9,203 bases of DNA from an uncultured Collinsella sp. (GTDB lineage Bacteria; Actinomycetota; Coriobacteriia; Coriobacteriales; Coriobacteriaceae): NCBI GenBank assembly GCA_902495155.1, contig CABUWD010000081.1, forward strand, positions 1-9,203, given 5' to 3'. The translations under genes were made by a program, and so were the position numbers. The notes beneath the pieces are model-generated. The model made no database searches. It saw nothing but the letters and a program-made list of their open reading frames with translations, and was not told the origin of the DNA. The number at the start of each line of letters is the position of its first letter. Within the stretch, counting starts at the first letter, position 1. Shown here piece by piece: positions 7,107 to 9,203 of the stretch.

Positions 7107-8486
7107 ATGGCGGAATTCAAATCGAGTGCAATTGATTGCGGCGTCGTGGAAGCCGTACAAACGCAGGCCTTCGACGTGGTCGTCATCGGAGGCGGCCCCG
7201 CCGGCATGGCGGCCGCGCTTGCCGCGCAAAAGGCAGGCGCGCACGTGGCCATCGTGGAGCGCGAGCAGCACCTGGGCGGCATCCTCCGCCAATGCATCCA
7301 CCCCGGCTTTGGCCTGTTGCACTTTAAGCAGGAGCTCACCGGTCCCGAGTACGCGCAGCGCTTTATCGACCAGGTGCGCTCGACCGACATTGCGCTGTTC
7401 CTGAACAGCATGGTGATTGGGATTGATTCGGGCGAGTCTACGGAAGACACCGCGGTCCATACCATCACGCTCATGAGTCCTGCCGGCATGCTGCAGCTCA
7501 CCGGGCGCGCGGTCGTCCTTGCCATGGGTTGTCGCGAGCGCACGCGCAGCGAGATCAAGATTCCCGGCAGTCGTCCCGCCGGCGTGTTTACGGCCGGCCT
7601 GGCGCAGCGATACATCAATATCGAGAACCTCAAACCCGGCTCGCGCGCCGTCATTTTGGGTTCGGGCGACATCGGGCTGATCATGGCGCGCCGCTGCACG
7701 CTCGAGGGGATTTCCGTCGAGGGCGTGTACGAGCTCATGCCGTACGCCAACGGTCTGCGCCGCAACGTCAAAAACTGCCTGGACGATTTTGGTATTCCGC
7801 TGCATCTGTCGACCACGGTCACGCGAGTAATCGGGCACGATCGCGTGGAGGCCGTCGAGGTGAGCCAGGTCGACGAGCACCTGGCGCCCATTGCCGGGAC
7901 CGAGCGCATCGTTCCGTGCGATACGCTGCTGCTTTCGGTCGGATTGATTCCCGAGAACGAACTATCGGTGGGCGCGGGCGTGGAGCTGGACCCCCGCACG
8001 CGCGGCGCCGTGGTGGACCAGAGCCTGCAAACGGGCGTGCCGGGCATCTTTGCCTGCGGTAACGTGCTGCACGTGCACGACCTGGCCGACAACGTGACGA
8101 CCGAGTCCGAGCGCGCTGGCGCGGCTGCAGCGGCGTGGGCGCTGGGGACCGGCGCTGGGGCCGACATGGACGCTGCGGGCACAAGCTGCGAAGCGAGCGC
8201 GAGTTGCCAACTCACGGTCTCCCCTGCCGGCATCGCGGGATACGCGCTGCCGGGACGCATTACGGCCGTGGCGCTCACCAAGCTCAACTTCCGCGTACGC
8301 CGACCCGTCGACGCCGCCCGCGTGAGAATCTTGGCCGACGGCGAAGAACTGCTCGCCGGCAAGGTCCGTGCGTTTAAGCCGAGCGTAATGGAGAGTTTCC
8401 CGCTACCGTCAAAGGTGATTCAGCGTGCACTCGACCTGGGTGCCAGCGAGATTGTCCTGTCCGTTGACCCTGTTGAGGGGGCGTAA
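7107..8486 (+). CDS. FAD/NAD(P)-dependent oxidoreductase (two Rossmann folds), partner of the GlpA-like enzyme
   Basis: The 459-residue protein is of pyridine nucleotide-disulphide oxidoreductase fold. The FAD motif VVVIGGGPAGMAAA spans 24-37. The conserved block GGILRQCIHPGFGLLHFK (57-74) contains C63. The NAD(P) motif VILGSGDIG spans 182-190, and the second FAD contact is GIFACGNVLHVHD (313-325), with Asn where many relatives have Asp. A C-terminal extension of about 100 residues follows. The likely role is to shuttle electrons between the GlpA-like flavoprotein and NAD(P) or a quinone/ferredoxin acceptor. The same trio is known in other anaerobes; from memory it occurs in Thermotoga beside glycerol kinase. 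The ATG comes one base after the upstream stop, with AAGGGGG in the end of that gene as ribosome site. Residues about 350-375 are Ala/Gly-rich and look like a linker. Confidence 0.88.
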   Translation: MAEFKSSAIDCGVVEAVQTQAFDVVVIGGGPAGMAAALAAQKAGAHVAIVEREQHLGGILRQCIHPGFGLLHFKQELTGPEYAQRFIDQVRSTDIALFLNSMVIGIDSGESTEDTAVHTITLMSPAGMLQLTGRAVVLAMGCRERTRSEIKIPGSRPAGVFTAGLAQRYINIENLKPGSRAVILGSGDIGLIMARRCTLEGISVEGVYELMPYANGLRRNVKNCLDDFGIPLHLSTTVTRVIGHDRVEAVEVSQVDEHLAPIAGTERIVPCDTLLLSVGLIPENELSVGAGVELDPRTRGAVVDQSLQTGVPGIFACGNVLHVHDLADNVTTESERAGAAAAAWALGTGAGADMDAAGTSCEASASCQLTVSPAGIAGYALPGRITAVALTKLNFRVRRPVDAARVRILADGEELLAGKVRAFKPSVMESFPLPSKVIQRALDLGASEIVLSVDPVEGA

Positions 8487-8490
8487 AGCC

Positions 8491-8889
8491 ATGAGCACGA
8501 ACGCAATCGAGACGCTGAAGTTCAACTGCACCACCTGCCCATCCGAGTGCCTTCTGACCGTAGAGGTAGAGCGCGACGCAGACGGCACCGTGGCAGAAGT
8601 GCGCTCCGTGACCGGCAACAGTTGCCCGCGCGGTGACAAGTACGCACATCAGGAACTCACCTGCCCCATGCGCGTGCTCACCACCACCGTGGCCGTATCC
8701 GGCGGCGACGAAGCCCTGCTCCCCGTGCGCACCGCCGAAGCCATCCCGCTTGAACTCCACGCCCAAGCCATGGCCCTCATCCGAGGCCTAGTCGTCAACG
8801 CCCCCATCCGCATGGGCGACGTCGTGCTAGAGAACCTCCTAGACACCAACATCAACCTTATCGCCAGCATGAACATTGACCCAGCCTAA
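8491..8889 (+). CDS. DUF1667 family Cys-rich small protein, third subunit of the redox operon
   Basis: The 132-residue protein has an N-terminal cysteine cluster FNCTTCPSECLLTV (C13, C16, C20), followed by C45 in GNSCPRGDKYAHQE and C58 in LTCPMRVLTTTV. This is the DUF1667 pattern, always found with the two oxidoreductases encoded upstream. The spacing suggests an Fe-S or zinc site, and a role as electron-transfer or assembly subunit is inferred. The ATG at 8491 lies 4 bp after the upstream stop; GAGGGGG in the end of that gene serves as ribosome site. I rejected a longer reading from 8425 because it overlaps the previous gene by 60 bases and only adds translation of that gene in another frame. 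There is no obvious terminator downstream before the IS element. Confidence 0.88.
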   Translation: MSTNAIETLKFNCTTCPSECLLTVEVERDADGTVAEVRSVTGNSCPRGDKYAHQELTCPMRVLTTTVAVSGGDEALLPVRTAEAIPLELHAQAMALIRGLVVNAPIRMGDVVLENLLDTNINLIASMNIDPA

Positions 8890-8982
8890 GCAGCTAATTA
8901 GGAACGGGGCTCTTTTAGCTACCCCGCCATCCACCCCGCACCTCCTCAATTGCGGTGAAATAGTTCCTGATTTCCGCCAAAA

Positions 8983-9203
8983 GGGGGTGCGGACGATTTC
9001 TTGGACCGCGCCTAGGCGTATCCAAGCTTCCTGCGGTACTCCATCGGGCTCAGCCACCCGAGGGACTTCTTGATCCGCCCCTCGCGATAGTACACGAGGT
9101 AGGCCTCGAGCCTTCCCATGAACTCCTCGGCCGTCACGCCCTCCCAGTCCCTGTAGTGGAAGAACTCGTTCTTGAGGCGCCCGAAGAAGCCCTCGCAGGC
9201 CGA
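8983..9203 (-). mobile_element. 3' end of an IS3-family insertion sequence
   Basis: The transposase C-terminus on the minus strand is followed by a short untranslated tail containing TTGGAC (9001-9006), the usual inner part of IS3/IS150-type terminal repeats, preceded by GGGGGTGCGGAC. I place the outer end near 8983 by this resemblance only. The other end and target duplication lie outside the window. Confidence 0.55.
9012..9203 (-). CDS. IS3-family transposase OrfB, C-terminal fragment (runs off right edge)
   Basis: The 63 visible residues read in frame to a TAG at 9014-9012. They contain ACEGFFGRLKNEFF (2-15), YYREGRIKKSLGWLSP (38-53) and PMEYRRKLGY near the end. This is the C-terminal part of the rve/DDE integrase domain of IS3-group (IS150-like) transposases: the E in ACEGFFGRLK is the catalytic glutamate, and the P-EYR ending is typical. 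The N-terminal remainder and OrfA are beyond base 9203. The element lies about 120 bp past the end of the redox operon, oriented against it, so it may have separated the operon from further genes. The visible part is intact. Confidence 0.92.
   Translation of the reverse strand, partial: SACEGFFGRLKNEFFHYRDWEGVTAEEFMGRLEAYLVYYREGRIKKSLGWLSPMEYRRKLGYA

Noticed and set aside
8788..8842. Three CTAG tetranucleotides within 55 bp in the 3' part of the DUF1667 gene, all as rare CTA Leu codons
   Set aside because: Locally unusual, but too few to claim a functional or transferred segment; the protein continues as a normal family member.
8903..8926. Hairpin CGGGG...CCCCG as terminator of the redox operon
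   Set aside because: The stem is short, needs a bulge to extend, and is followed by C-rich sequence with no U tract.
8952..8977. Imperfect hairpin GCGGTGAAAT...ATTTCCGC before the IS end
   Set aside because: It needs a two-base bulge and has no U tract. It may be part of the IS terminus or flank, and I cannot assign it.

Overview
The window looks like a chromosomal stretch of a GC-rich, probably anaerobic, gut-type actinobacterium. Class Coriobacteriia (Collinsella-like) is my best guess, judged from protein flavour, codon bias and gene content. No rRNA or other taxonomic marker is present, so this is inference.

Left third (1-2604, all minus strand): the promoter-proximal end of a surface-polysaccharide operon. 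In transcription order it has a NusG-family antiterminator (LoaP-like), a priming sugar-phosphate transferase, a GT2 glycosyltransferase of rhamnosyltransferase type, and the start of glucose-1-phosphate thymidylyltransferase (rmlA), which runs off the left edge. The genes are nearly contiguous (gaps of 8, 0 and 3 bp). The 5' region carries several signs of switching. A perfect TATAAT -10 box with a poor -35 lies inside a segment bounded by a 12-bp perfect (14/15 extended) inverted repeat, which makes it a candidate invertible promoter. A separate dyad sits near -59. A 10-G homopolymer followed by a GNRA-loop hairpin lies at the beginning of the priming transferase ORF. If both switches are real, expression of this polysaccharide could vary at promoter inversion, processive antitermination and frame-shifting in the first enzyme.

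Middle (2831-5351, minus strand): two adjacent intrinsic terminators separate the polysaccharide operon from thrS. The encoded threonyl-tRNA synthetase lacks the N-terminal TGS domain but keeps its editing, catalytic and anticodon domains. thrS has its own promoter, with a 9-bp inverted repeat abutting the -10 box. Upstream of it is a small two-TM, double zinc-ribbon membrane protein of unknown role.

Right third (5352-8889, plus strand): a roughly 300-bp non-coding, hairpin-rich spacer ends in a perfect 15-bp palindrome. It is followed by a tight three-gene operon: a GlpA-like FAD dehydrogenase with a C-terminal BFD-type [2Fe-2S] domain, a two-Rossmann-fold FAD/NAD(P) oxidoreductase, and a small Cys-rich DUF1667 protein. 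The set resembles an anaerobic glycerol-3-phosphate (or related 2-hydroxyacid) oxidising complex. No glycerol kinase or transporter is in view. The right edge (about 8983-9203) is the 3' end of an IS3-family element, with the C-terminus of its DDE transposase on the minus strand.
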